Shown here piece by piece: positions 12,334 to 23,436 of a stretch of 64,000 nt of DNA. Source of the stretch: Macrostomum hystrix (taxonomy: Eukaryota; Platyhelminthes; Macrostomidae); assembly GCA_950097015.1 (NCBI GenBank), contig CATNEN010000038.1, positions 31,520,501-31,584,500 on the forward strand, in the 5' to 3' direction. Below the pieces are notes generated by a model that was not told the origin of the DNA, did no database searches, and saw only the letters and a program-made list of their open reading frames with translations. Within the stretch, counting starts at the first letter, position 1; each line of letters starts with the position of its first letter. Made by a program: the position numbers and the translations under genes.

Positions 12334-12687
12334 TCACTTGGCCGCACCAACGGCAACATCAATAGCGACAGGCGGCAATGGATGCTGGTGCTGATGCTGA
12401 TTAGCTGCATCGACTGGGAATACAGGTGTTTTGATAGCCGGCACTGTCTCAGGACTGGGTATGGTATCGCCAGTGATGTTTAAGACGCCAGGCTGGGGGC
12501 AGGAGAGAGTAGGCGGCGCATTAGTCTTGGCCTTGGCCATGTTATAATCGCCGCTATCAAAGTATTTTGGTCCGCCGCGACTTAAGCGCTTCTGTAGTAC
12601 AGAATTGCCAAGACCCTGTCGACTTAGATTGGGATATTTCTGGCGCAGCTTGGCTTCCTCTTCTAGTTCTAGTTCGCGTTGGTCCAT
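12334..12687 (-). CDS. Endosulfine/ARPP-19 family PP2A-B55 inhibitor
   Basis: Small mitotic-entry regulator, 117 aa, the usual length for the family (about 110-125). Seen: the conserved core KYPNLSRQG..SVLQKRL..G.KYFDSGDYNMAKAK. FDSGDY (F43-Y48) is the Greatwall/MASTL phosphorylation site, with S45 the predicted phospho-acceptor. Family knowledge: once phosphorylated there, the protein inhibits PP2A-B55 and allows mitotic entry; it acts in the cytoplasm and nucleus. The coding region is a single exon starting at the first Met of the frame. The Ser-containing basic PKA site found near the C-terminus of vertebrate members is not evident; the C-terminal half is Pro- and His/Gln-rich instead. A retrocopy is possible because no coding intron is seen, but the frame is intact. 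Confidence 0.9.
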   Translation of the reverse strand: MDQRELELEEEAKLRQKYPNLSRQGLGNSVLQKRLSRGGPKYFDSGDYNMAKAKTNAPPTLSCPQPGVLNITGDTIPSPETVPAIKTPVFPVDAANQHQHQHPLPPVAIDVAVGAAK

Positions 12688-12689
12688 TG

Positions 12690-13450
12690 CTTTTAAATTA
12701 TCTTTTAAATATTATTATTTAGATTGGAGTATAATTCAAATGAATTGGAGTTAGACGATCTGAAAGTAGCAGCAAAGCATGGTCTTGAGTTCTAGTATGA
12801 ACATTTAGTAAAATTTGTCAAGTTTGCTGTAAGGGTATTTTACCCAATTGGTTTAAGCATCAGACCCAATAATGACCTTATCCACATGGCGGCTTGCTGG
12901 AATAGGCCACTATGTAATTGTCAGTTTTAGATATACAGTGCCAATAGTGCTAAGTGCTGACTTAATCCACATAGATGTGTGCCAATAGTGTCCACCTTAT
13001 CTGCATGGCAGCTTGCTAGAATAGGACACCACAAGACTTGAAATACTTAATGACCCACTCAGTATAAAAATAGCAAAAACATTTTATCCAAAATCTAAGT
13101 CCTCATTTAATCATAATTCCTAGTTTTTTTGCTGACACTGTTAAAATTCCTAAAGACTTAACTTCATGGCATTTTCCACTTGACTCAGTCATTTTGCTTG
13201 TTAATCTACTTTAATCCTTTATTCCTTAAATAAAATCAATCAACTAGCTTTTCATTTCTGAATAAACTAATAGTAACATCCATTCTATACAGAGTATGAA
13301 CAATGATCCTACCAATCTTTCTAACTAGAGAGACATCTGAGTACGGCCTGTCTTTATAGTAAACTCATACTTTGCAATGTTATAAGCTAAAGATTGGCTT
13401 GAAAATGTTGTAATAAAGTTAATAAATTCTTTAGTTTCCAACTTCCTCAG
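12690..13450. other. Intergenic/5' flank of endosulfine, nothing else recognised
   Basis: AT-rich sequence with imperfect repeats of a phrase around CACATGGCGGCTTGCT(A/G)GAATAGG at about 12885 and 13003. No coding region is seen. Confidence 0.45.
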
Positions 13451-13900
13451 GGGGTCAGTGGCAGAGCGGTTTCTGCCTCTTGCACAAAGGTCCCTAAGTT
13501 TGATTCCACAGAGGCCACATTTATTTGGGGTGCAGCCACTGAGAGAAGGCTTTGGGGGCTTGTTGTGCAATTTACACCATTGAGGGCCAACCTCCAAGGC
13601 ACAGTGAAATGTACACTGCATGACGATAAGAAATTCAGGGTCCAGATGTACACACCTGTGTGAGCATGTGCCTCATACATGCGCAACACCCAGCTGACCC
13701 GGCCAGGTGAAATGAGGGCCAAGCAAGGTAAGTTGCAAAAACCAATTGACCAAGCGCAAAAGAGGGGGGACCAAGGGACAAAAAAGGAAGGCGTGAAGAA
13801 AGGAAAAAGGGGAGAGAAAAAGAGAGCAAACTAAGTTGTAAATAGAGCAAAAACTAAGTCACACGGCCGGCTAAGATTTGGGAGGTTGCACATGTATGAT
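13451..13900 (+). mobile_element. tRNA-derived SINE with 5' head
   Basis: The left end resembles a tRNA gene: an A-box-like TGGCAGAGCGG at 13459-13469 and a B-box-like AGTTTGATTCC at 13497-13507, the spacing expected of an internal pol III promoter. The body continues through a C- and A-rich region to a right end containing GGCTAAGATTTGGGAGGTTG. A second, inverted copy of the body lies at 14316-14568, which supports calling it a repeat family rather than a tRNA gene. The exact 3' end and target duplication were not resolved. Confidence 0.65.
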
Positions 13901-14315
13901 GTGCCTGCATATAGTATCTGTGTGGGTCTATGCTTGGGAGTCAGCAAAATGGGCGGAATTGCCTCCTTGCTGGCTGCAGGTCTAGGGTCACTAAATGATG
14001 GGACACTGCTTGCAGCCCTCCTACAACTATTCTACCTTCCTTTTTAATTAAAAAAATTCTTTTAGTAACCGAAGCATTGATATTTAATAACTTGATCAAT
14101 TTTTTTATCTGACACCATTATTATTAGTAGTTCAATCTCAAAATATCAAATTAATTTCTTGGAGTATATATATTAAACTTATTGGATTTTATTAGGCAAA
14201 TTTTATTAAAAGTTTAGGACCTCAACTTAGAAGCACCAGTGCTGATAGCCTCAGTAGCTATTGTATTCTACAAGAGAATTTTCTAAGCAAGAAAACATAT
14301 TAGCAATTTTCTAAC

Positions 14316-14568
14316 TTCATACATACATGTGCAACCTCCCAAATCTTAGCCAGACATGAGACTTAGTTTTTGCTCTATTTACAACTTAGTTTGCTCTCAT
14401 TAGCTCTATTTTTCTCTCCTCTTTTCCTATTCTTCACACCTTCCTTTTTGTCCCTTGGTCCCCCTTTTAATTTTTTGTGCTTGGTTGATTGGTTTTTGCG
14501 ACTTACCTTGCTTGGCCCTTGTTTCACCCGGCCAAACGGGTCGACCAGGTGTTGCGCATGTATGATTT
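14316..14568 (-). mobile_element. SINE copy, 5'-truncated, inverted
   Basis: Reverse-complement match to about 13650-13900: the shared right-end phrase CAACCTCCCAAATCTTAGCC, the motif GACTTAGTTTTTGCTCTATT and the CACCCGGCCAAACGGG-type segment. The tRNA-like head is missing. With 13451-13900 it forms an inverted repeat with about 0.4 kb between arms. Confidence 0.65.
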
Positions 14569-14869
14569 CAGCAATTTTATTTTTTACAAAAGATAATGAC
14601 TTACAAAATTTTAATAAGTAACAACAAACTAAAGACAACTAACAAGCCACTCAGTTATCACAGTATTACACCCATATGGCTTAGTAGAATGCTTAGTAGA
14701 AAGTTATGTTCCCAAGGTGGGGTTAGGTGGCATAAATATACTAACAATGATGCCACAGAAACTCATCCTAGGCCCTAATGGGTGTTGATCCAGCAGATCA
14801 TGGATTTGTCTGTCTCTGTGACTGCACTCAGGCCCTAGTCACAAATTGAGGAGTTTAAGTTGGATAGAT

Positions 14870-15140
14870 CCACACCAGGTTAGGCCATAGGCCTAGGGCC
14901 CTAGGCCTATAGGCCTACTGGCCTAATAGGTTTGCAAAATAAATGATTGTTGATGTTGTGTTGTGAATGCTGCAGCTGTAGGGTGTCACCCAGCCATGAT
15001 TCCTAATGACCTAATAATCATCTAGGACTAGGCCTAACCATCTCTGTCCTTTCTGCCCTTTTTAAAATAGGCCCAGCTATTAATATACATAGGCTACAAT
15101 AGGGCCTATGCCTAGGCCCTAGTCAATAGGGTTGATTCGA
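14870..15140. repeat. CCTAGG/GGCCTA-rich low-complexity tract with a 24-bp palindrome
   Basis: Multiple GGCCTA, CCTAGG and GGGCCTA words occur on both strands. A perfect 24-bp palindrome lies at 14887-14910, centred on TAGGGCCCTA. Similar words recur more sparsely to about 15490. Confidence 0.6.
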
Positions 15141-15496
15141 TGATTACAATGGTTACACAATGGCTAGCCAGGCCCTATGGCTATAATTGTTCTTGACTGA
15201 ATATGACCTTTAAGTAGACCTATAAGCAAATACACCAGTGCTAGTGTAGACAGCCAAAAAATATATCTGGGATATCCCAGGCCTATCTTATCAATCTATA
15301 AGAATAGAAGGGGCGCATGGTACCTATTGACTATTGAGCCTATATAAGGTTATAGGGGCAAACTCCTAGTTTGCTGTTTTAATTATTTTTACACTTAAAA
15401 CCTTTTAAAGTTAAAATGGCCCGCGTGGAAGTTAAAATGATGAGTTAAAAGTTTTAAAAGGATGTAGGGCCTAGTCAACAATCAATAGTAGGCCTA

Positions 15497-18400
15497 ATGG
15501 GCAACCCAGTAGAGGCAAGTTGCCAAACGTCTTCTCCGGGAAGAGGCGGCGCCAGGGATAATCGTTCAGGTGAGTCTCGAATAGTGCGTCACTTGTGCCA
15601 CGCATTCTCCGGAACTTGTCATTCACTTGTTCGTCAGCAGGCCTTAAATTGGCATCGGGAAGGTGCCCTAGGTCGCCAAGCCAAATAATAACATCAACAT
15701 GTTTAACAATCGTCTTTTTGCCTTGATAATTTTTTAGCATTTAATCAAAAACGTTTGTCTTTTTAAGATCTTCTGATTCCGTTAAAAAGCCTTCTACGAC
15801 CATTTTATTAACTATAGCAAACAGAAGCTAGGACTAAACAGAGCAAAGACAGCTAAGATTTTAGTTTTAATTTAAGCTACAACTTTTCCTAGAAGCGTAA
15901 TTTAATAAGTGCATCTTCTTATGCAAAATGTTGAGTTGACTCGAAATTCACCCGTCGGCCCGTCACACTTTTTACAATTTATTGAATGCTTAATGAGCTT
16001 TTTTATTAGATAATATGATCAGCATATTAAACAACTTGATTCTGTTTTAGCAGCCAATAGAGCAGCAGCCATTAGGAGCCAATGAGTCTAGGAGCCAACA
16101 ATGGGGGGTTAATTGGAAGTGAGACTTTCAGTTAATGGCCAAGGCCACGAGCGGCGATCAATTAGCTGCATTGATCGATTTGTCTATGTGCGAAAGGGGG
16201 CTAAAAGACTTGTCATTAACTGCAGTTGTCTATGACAGAGATTTCATTAACCTGAAGTGATATTTCAAACAATGTCAATTGCTAGGCCCCCCTACTAGAA
16301 TTGTTACAAAATTGGAAGTAAAACTACTCTATTAATTAAATAAATTAGCCCTACATGTGTAATTTATATTTAAGTCATATTAAAGTTAAATGTAACTTCA
16401 GTCTCAAAGGCTAGGCCCCCCTATACTAATTTTCTGAGTTTCTAGGAACTCAAACAATTTTTGCTCCCTAAAAATAAAAAGGGAATTCAGTTTTCTTAAA
16501 ATGTGTTTACCTAAGTCTAAAGCAAGATTAATATCATTACTTCCATTATTTTTTTATTTATTTAAAAGGAACTATTCAAATATTTTATATATGATATATA
16601 CAGTACATTATAAACAATGTCAATGAGTTTATTTTCAAATATATTTCATTCTTTATTTATAAATTTTTTATTTATAAATTATTTATAGATTTACTTATTT
16701 ATTTATTTATAGTTATAAAGTTGTGGTGCTACAAAACTACAAAGATATTTTATTAAAGTGAGCTTGGCAACCTAACTAATCAAAAGGATGCTCTTATCTA
16801 AGTCCTTTGTCCCTAATAATATAGAAGATGCTTAGGCCTATCCAAATATAACCTGGTCCATCTGGTTGCCTTATAGAGACTCCTAGGCCTATCCAATAGT
16901 AACTGATTGATTTAATTTTCCCAAAAGAGACTCTTATGCACGAGTAACCTTGTGCTTACTTCACCTGTAAGACTCTTCTTTTGAGAGTTCTTGTCCTTGT
17001 AGAGCTTCTCTAATCTCAAGCACAGTTCTGTACTAGCCAGTTTGGCCTTGTCTAACATGTGATGGCAAAGTTTGAGGTTTTGGGGTCTTGGGGTCTTTTA
17101 TTTATTGATGTTATGGATGCTATTCAGCCCTGCCATTGGCTGAGGCAGGCTTTCTGAGCTCTTCTGTCCTTTTATTATTAATTACTGGCCTTTTGCCAAC
17201 ATGGATAGCTAGTTTATGCAATAATTATGCAAGAAAATAAATAAAAATTTTTAAGTAAGCCTTTATACTTACTCACTTTTTAAGTTATATTTTTAAACAA
17301 TGGGTGGAGAAGAGAAAATACAGCTGTAAGAAAAACTTGTATTTTTTTACAGGCAAAGCTTTTTTGAAGTTTTTATCTTGATAAAGGTTTTTATTTATGC
17401 TTATAGCAATAAGGTTTAATTGTAATAATTGCTTTGTTTTTTTGCTTAAAGTGCTTTAAAAACATACAGACTACTAATTATAGAATGGTAGTCCATCATG
17501 ATTTTTCTATTTTAGGTACTTTTTTTTCATTATTACAATAAATATCACATGCTATGAGTAGCAAAGCAATAATAGGCAAGATAGAGCAGAGCCACGTACT
17601 TCTACTATAGGAAGGCTAGGTATAAAGAAAATGCTAGTTTTGTCGCATATAATAGCATATTACATAATCTACTTACTTAGTAGCAAATGAAAGCTCTGCC
17701 ATTTTTTGGGTTTTTGAAATTTTCCAAAATGTATTCATACATGAAGAAATGTATTCATTTCTTATGGATCCTTTCAGCTCTTGGATTATTTCTCTGAATG
17801 GTCTGCTTTCTGATGCAAAAAGCTTGTCCTTTGTTATACAATACTGGTAAGCTAAAATAGGCTTATTAAGTATTTATTTTTTAACACAATGCATTTATTA
17901 CTGTTCTGCTCATTTTCCTTTGGTTCTCTACTTTTGATATATTAGCTACCCAAATGCATCACCTTACACTGTCAATTGCATCGGGCTATGTTTGGTGAAT
18001 GATCTATAGCATTTTTGAGATGACCTCCTATTAACCTTTGATTTGAGTTTTCGCTATTACCCTACTTAGAAGTAAGTAGGCTAGCTAGCTAGTAGCTAGC
18101 TAAGTAGGCTTCATTCAGTGATTTAAATATTTATTTTGAGAGCTAGAAACATTAGAAGATTGTGTCATGTACTATTTATCAGCCATTAGATTCCAAATCG
18201 TTTCAGATATTAAAAATTTGATTTTCACAGGTTTTATAAGGCATCATCCACGCCTCTACTACAATGTCGCATCCAGTGCTTGTCGAGACAGTCACGATGT
18301 GTCATCAGCTACTGTGATTCTGCAGGACTGCACCAGGAGAAAATTTAGCAGAGCGAAGTCAGGCAAAGACGATGGCCTGTCATCCTTGTCAGCTAGAAAG

Positions 18401-18517
18401 ATAATAGCCTTTTCAGCTTTTGCAGTGCTGGTACTGTGCAAGTATGCCATATATTACAGAAATTTAAGTTCGTCTAAAAGCACTACTAATAGTAAAGATG
18501 ATAGCGGCAAAGGTTGA
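15497..18517 (+). CDS. Candidate two-exon small membrane protein, unidentified
   Basis: Proposed exons 15497-15569 and 18231-18517, giving about 119 aa. Seen: exon 1 opens with ATG in a GC-rich island and ends at a strong donor (CAG|GTGAGT). Exon 2 follows a good acceptor (ATTTTCACAG), and the phases agree (one base plus two). The product has a short polar N-terminus, a basic central region (RRKFSRAKSGK), one hydrophobic segment near the C-terminus (KIIAFSAFAVLVLCKYAIYY) and a Ser/Lys-rich tail, as in a single-pass or tail-anchored protein. I do not recognise the family. Additional exons may exist in the 2.66-kb intron. Joining these two exons is inference; the second exon alone is better supported than the first. 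Confidence 0.42.
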
Positions 18518-20512
18518 CAGCACTTGTCACACGTAAAAGTCTTAACACTGTGTTTATTTATATATTTAAAGAAATTGTTGAGGTTTTTTCTGATTTTTTT
18601 TGTAAAGTGGTAAATATAGTAAGCTAAAAACAAATGTAAACGCTGCCATTGTGCTCAATAGACAAAGGAACAATTTCATTAGCAAATGCAGATTTATAAT
18701 CGTTGCTTTTACTCATGTTCGTTTACGTTTTCGTATTGGCCACTGTTTGTTAGTGCCATAAATATAATGTAGTGTCCGTAAATCTAGTGGCGTGACAGCG
18801 ATAAACTATAATTATTTAACTACGTTACTATATTTGTTTCAAAATACATAATTAAATTAGTACTCTATAAAACATTCGCCCATAAGGCTGTCAGTGTAAA
18901 TATTCCAACCACGAAATTTAACGTTGTTGAAGCAGGAATACCTTAATTTGATTTTTTAAACTTATTTGTCTATAGTTTTATTCTTATTAAATACTTTCTC
19001 GAAGAAAAAACAGCGACGATACCTTACATGTAAACGTACCTTACAAGGTCTAGATGCATTTGTGCATTAAAACGAAAATTCGATCAGAATTAGTATTAAA
19101 CTTCCTTCAATCGCTCAAAAAATAACGTACGTTTCGCTAGCCGCAACCCAGCCGCATCACTTTTTAAAATCACTTGTACCACTTGCAAAATCCGTCTTTT
19201 CTAATAGATTTTGACTAGATTTAATTGTACCACACGTTAAATTATCATAATATTGCTAAATATATCACTTTTGAAGCCTTCAAATTTCCGGATTTAAAAA
19301 AATCGGTGCGGCTGGCATTGGGCTGATGACTGGCGCCCTCGCTTCTGACTAGATTCTTGTACCGTTTTATATTAAAAAAATTTCAGCAAAATCCGCATCT
19401 TTTGAGCTCAAAAGTTGATCTGAGCGAGCTTTAATAAGCAAAAAATCATCGTCTGAAGTTTTAATGAAGTGATTCCCGGTAGCAAATGGTCTTCTCTCTC
19501 CAAAAATAGAATACATACGGCCTGTACCACATTTGTACCACCTCAAGCACATATTTTTATACAACCCTGTGCAAAATTAAGCATTTTTATCAAATGGTTT
19601 GAAAGTTATAGACAAAATCCTTTGTTCACATCTTCTTCACGTGTGCTGTCTGAATTTGATCCGGAATTTTGTGATGCTAAGAATAATACGAATCGGACTT
19701 ACTTCCTGTATCTAATTTGGGGTTGTACAAATTCCGATAGTAAATAAATATCTTGCAGCATCAAATTATTCTAAAGGCACCACTACTAAAATATTGTTTT
19801 AATTCAACTAGCTAAAGCTTCGTTGTATAATTTTAAGTTGGTCACGCACTTCCAATTTTCTTTTAGCCAAGCTGCTATTTGCTGAGAAGCGGCACATTGT
19901 AGATCATTCTGCTGTGACTCTCTGTCCTTTTTAAATAGCCTTGTTAATTTACAGTATCAAAAAGTAACTGCTGCATGCAATGCCGCTGCAATAGATAATT
20001 ATGTAAATTAGTATACATAATTAGTTTATGCCCATTGTCTCATTAATGCACATACCATGTCTCATAACATAACATAAGGCTTCATAATAGATCATGTTTC
20101 TCTAGCCTAGTGCCTACATTTGTCTAAGCAATGTTTCAAATATTTCTACTAGCTAGGGTATAATATTAATATTACAATAATATTATTACATAAATCTATA
20201 TTATATTATAATATGTTACATTATACTAAATATATGATACTACAATGTAGTTTTTAGGTCTTGCTATAAGTGTATGTAGCTAACCTAAAATTTATAAACA
20301 TGCATGCAATAGTAAATCTTAATTTTATCTTAATTAAATCGTAATTTCAAGTCTTCAAACTACCATGTGTATAATCAAAACATATATGTGCGTGTTTCCC
20401 TTTCACTGTGTCTTTGATTATCAACAGTTTAGGTCACTAATTCATTCTGACTTTGACCTCATACCTCATAGGGTAGGATGAAATATTTTAATTTTTTATT
20501 CCCTTTGACCTT
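18518..20512. other. AT-rich intergenic, nothing recognised
   Basis: No protein or RNA gene was recognised. A short open frame at 19469-19747 has no motif. Palindromic AT-rich runs occur around 20150-20230. Confidence 0.5.
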
Positions 20513-20514
20513 AG

Positions 20515-21579
20515 ATGGGTACTATTAAAGTTCTGAGCCTCATTGTGAAAGAAAGGAGATATAGGCAAAGTGAGATAAGCCTATCACAAAATAGCATAGT
20601 CTCCCCAACCAAAAAGCACTTATGGGATCTTGATCGCAGCGTCTCAATGCCACTCTTGAAGAACTGGACCGCCTTCCGGCAGCATCTCGATGACCTCCAG
20701 GGCCCGCAAGCCTGGGGCAGCATTGAGCAGCAACATGCCGCGTTCTGCAGCGACATCCTTGATGTCACCCGCAGCAGGCTCCTCAACCGGGCGTTTGAAT
20801 ACGCCAATCGCCGACAGGAGCCGGACATCAACCCACTGCTTCTGAACGACTATCGGCGTCCCTTACGAGGCTGCTGGCATCGCGTGGCCCTGGAGCTCAC
20901 CGAGGCTGCCCACCTTGAGGCCCTCCCACGTGAGCCCTACCCGCCACGGACTCCCGAGATCGGCTGCCTGACTGACAACCCAAGGATTGATTTCAACTAG
21001 ACGCTCACCGCCTTGTGCGCCTGCAACCTCCCGATGAGCATCCATCGCGACCGGGGGCTGAATTTCCTTGCCGGTCTCCAACCGACGGATATAGACATCT
21101 GGACCGACGGGTCCGTCCGGGACGGCACCTCGGACGCCTGGGGCGCTGTCGTCATCACCACCCGCCTGTGGGGCACCACCATCGCCGCTCCCGCCGGTCG
21201 GGTCGCAAGCTCCTTCCGGGCGGAGATCTGCGCTATCCGGGCGGCCCTCGATTACATCAGACAGCTGACGCCGGCCCACGGTGCGTCGATTCGCATCCAC
21301 AGCGACTCGCTGGCGGCGCTGACAGCCCTCGAGCACGGCCCCTGCGAACAACGCTCGGCGGATAGCATCCTATGCTGGGTAACGCTGAGCGCCATTCAAC
21401 ACAGCTGCGAGTTCGTCTGGGTCCCGGCGCACTACGATATCCCGGGAAATGAGATGGCTGACCGCCGTGCCAAACACGCTCGCCTGGAATGCCAGCGGGA
21501 CAGGCCAATCTCACTTCTAGCTGCCAAGGCGGCCCTCCGAGAGCCGTGGTGCAGTATATCATGGTGCAGTGGGACTTAG
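20515..21579 (+). pseudogene. Non-LTR retrotransposon fragment with RNase H domain
   Basis: Degenerate 3' part of an ORF2-like protein. Two segments in one frame (20515-21000 and 21013-21579) are separated by a stop at 20998-21000. Seen in the second segment: the RNase H set WTDGSV (first Asp), SFRAE (Glu), HSDSLAAL (Asp) and PGNEMADRRAK (last Asp), so the catalytic residues remain although the frame is broken. The sequence is abruptly GC-rich against AT-rich flanks and stops without a zinc-knuckle C-terminus, so both ends appear truncated. It resembles the RNase H fragment at about 36800 (shared APAG..SSFRAE), so both probably derive from the same clade. I cannot name the clade safely. Confidence 0.78.
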
Positions 21580-22590
21580 AGAATGCATAAAGTTCTGAAA
21601 ATCTGACCATAGACTAGTAACACATTGTGCTTTTAGAGCCCGAATTTTCAGCGCTTTACCATGGTCTATTATTTTAGCAGCAATACTTAATTCTTAATGA
21701 CCTAATTACTTCATTAACATAGCAGACTAAATATTGCTGATAAATTGTACAAAACGATGCACTCGGAAGGAAAGCAACAGAAAGCTAAACAAATTACTGG
21801 ATAGAAATGCATTTCATTGCTTTAAACTAAATAAAATTTTCATCCATCATACACTCGTAAACAGTGATAATGAACTGCAAGGACATTGCATTTGGGAAAG
21901 TTTTCGGCAAGTTCAAGGGCTAAGCACTATGACTTTGCACTAATTTGTTGGTATGCCACCTTTGGAAGCAGTTGGTCAAGCATATCCCTGGGGCTGCTTG
22001 ACACCGACTGCAGAAATAAACAGGCAGGCGAGCCTGGCTAGAACTGTAGAACTGGGTTCAGAACCGTTTTTGTGCCCCTCTTGCTATGCATTCGTACTAA
22101 AAATGAAATCTTTACTTCTCTAAAATATTTTTTGTCAATTCTCTATCATTTATTTTGACTTCGACCGCAAAGTAGTATAATGTCAAATCTTTGACTTCTT
22201 TCTTGTCATTTACCTCATACTAATAAGTATTGGGTCTAACCTTTGACGTCTGGCTCATTCTGTCTGTCATTCCTCATTCTCTGTCACTTTTCGTTATGTC
22301 CGAGTAAATGAATGTGTTTGAAATTTATGATGCGCTTGAGTGGTTGCAATTCTGCTCTTGCAATGATTGATCGTAAACTTACATTTCAGCATCACCGTAT
22401 CACACATCGCAGATAAATTAATCATTGTATCTATTACTTTTGTACCGGAGGCTCGGTTACTCATGATGGAGTCTTCACGACGAATCAGTAAGGCGGTGCT
22501 GCAGAGTTTCAGCAGCATGATTATGTGCCTCTTATATGGTGGCTAAAATTTAAATGTTACCCCAATCGAAATTTCGATTGTATTCGGTTC
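21580..22590. other. AT-rich intergenic, nothing recognised
   Basis: No coding exon or element with recognisable ends was found. Confidence 0.45.
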
Positions 22591-22598
22591 AATTTTAG

Positions 22599-22999
22599 AC
22601 TTTGACAACGTATCCTCAGACGATATTGTCAACATATTCCGCAATCAACTTCTTCGTGTGCAACATTACTTGCCTAATTCACTCAGAGGTTGGAGGCGGG
22701 ACGAAGGTGGACATTTTGCGCGGCTGTGCCACCTCCTGGGCTTCCCTGGAGACGTAGAAAGCAACCGTCAATGGTTGTATATCGTAATTCACACAAATCG
22801 CAGAGGTGTTGCGGACAGTCTCTTACATCTCGCCCAGGAGCCGCCTGTGCGGACCCCACTGGAACGTAATGAAGAGGATGGTACGGATTTGCCAGATGGG
22901 TGGGTACGGCTTTTTGATCGATGGACGATGGGTAAACATTACCCAGATTTGATAAGTCAAAGGCAAGATTTTCTGCATACTCCAAATGATTGCATTTAG
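22599..22999 (+). CDS. Possible exon of an unidentified protein
   Basis: Open from an acceptor-like TCAATTTTAG (ending 22598) to a TAG at 22997-22999, about 132 codons. The product is non-repetitive and looks like real protein (Trp- and Arg-rich, with GWRRDEGGHFARLCHLLGF), but I do not recognise it. A second GC-rich open stretch on the same strand (about 23037-23184, ending IPCALCIRR..SRG) follows an acceptor-like TTCCTTCAG and runs directly into the tail of the LINE at 23185, so that LINE may have landed in this gene or in an older transposon. It could be an upstream exon of the plus-strand gene at 30327; that is speculation. Confidence 0.3.
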
Positions 23000-23436
23000 G
23001 TCGCACGCACTGCTACAGCACACATTCCTTCAGGCTCCGGTTGTGCTGGATGACGACCATGAAGGAGGCATCCGTCTGAAGAGGAGCTGGCAGGATGCCA
23101 TTCTGCCAGCCTTTTCCAGGCAGATCCCCTGCGCACTGTGCATCAGGCGGAGCCGAATCGATTCCCGGGGCGTTGTCTCGGCAGATTATTATTATTATTA
23201 TTAAAACGCGCACGCCATCTATGGGTGCTGATTTTTTTATATATATATTTTTTAACAACACATTTAAATGAACAACGAAAAGCAACATAAAAAGCGAAGT
23301 TAAGTAGGAATCAAATATCGAGCTGGGAAGGGAAAGCAAAGGTATTAAAAATAAGAGCAGTAAAAACACAAGGGACGCCAGGGATAAAACAAATTATGAA
23401 ATATCTATTGTTGAATGCTAGTAAAATCTCGTAGTC

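Noticed and set aside
13451-13525. Functional tRNA gene
   Set aside because: A/B boxes are present, but a normal cloverleaf was not apparent and the sequence continues into a dispersed repeat.
15471-15740. 89-codon minus-strand frame
   Set aside because: No recognised motif, and a strong plus-strand splice donor lies inside it; the plus-strand exon was preferred.
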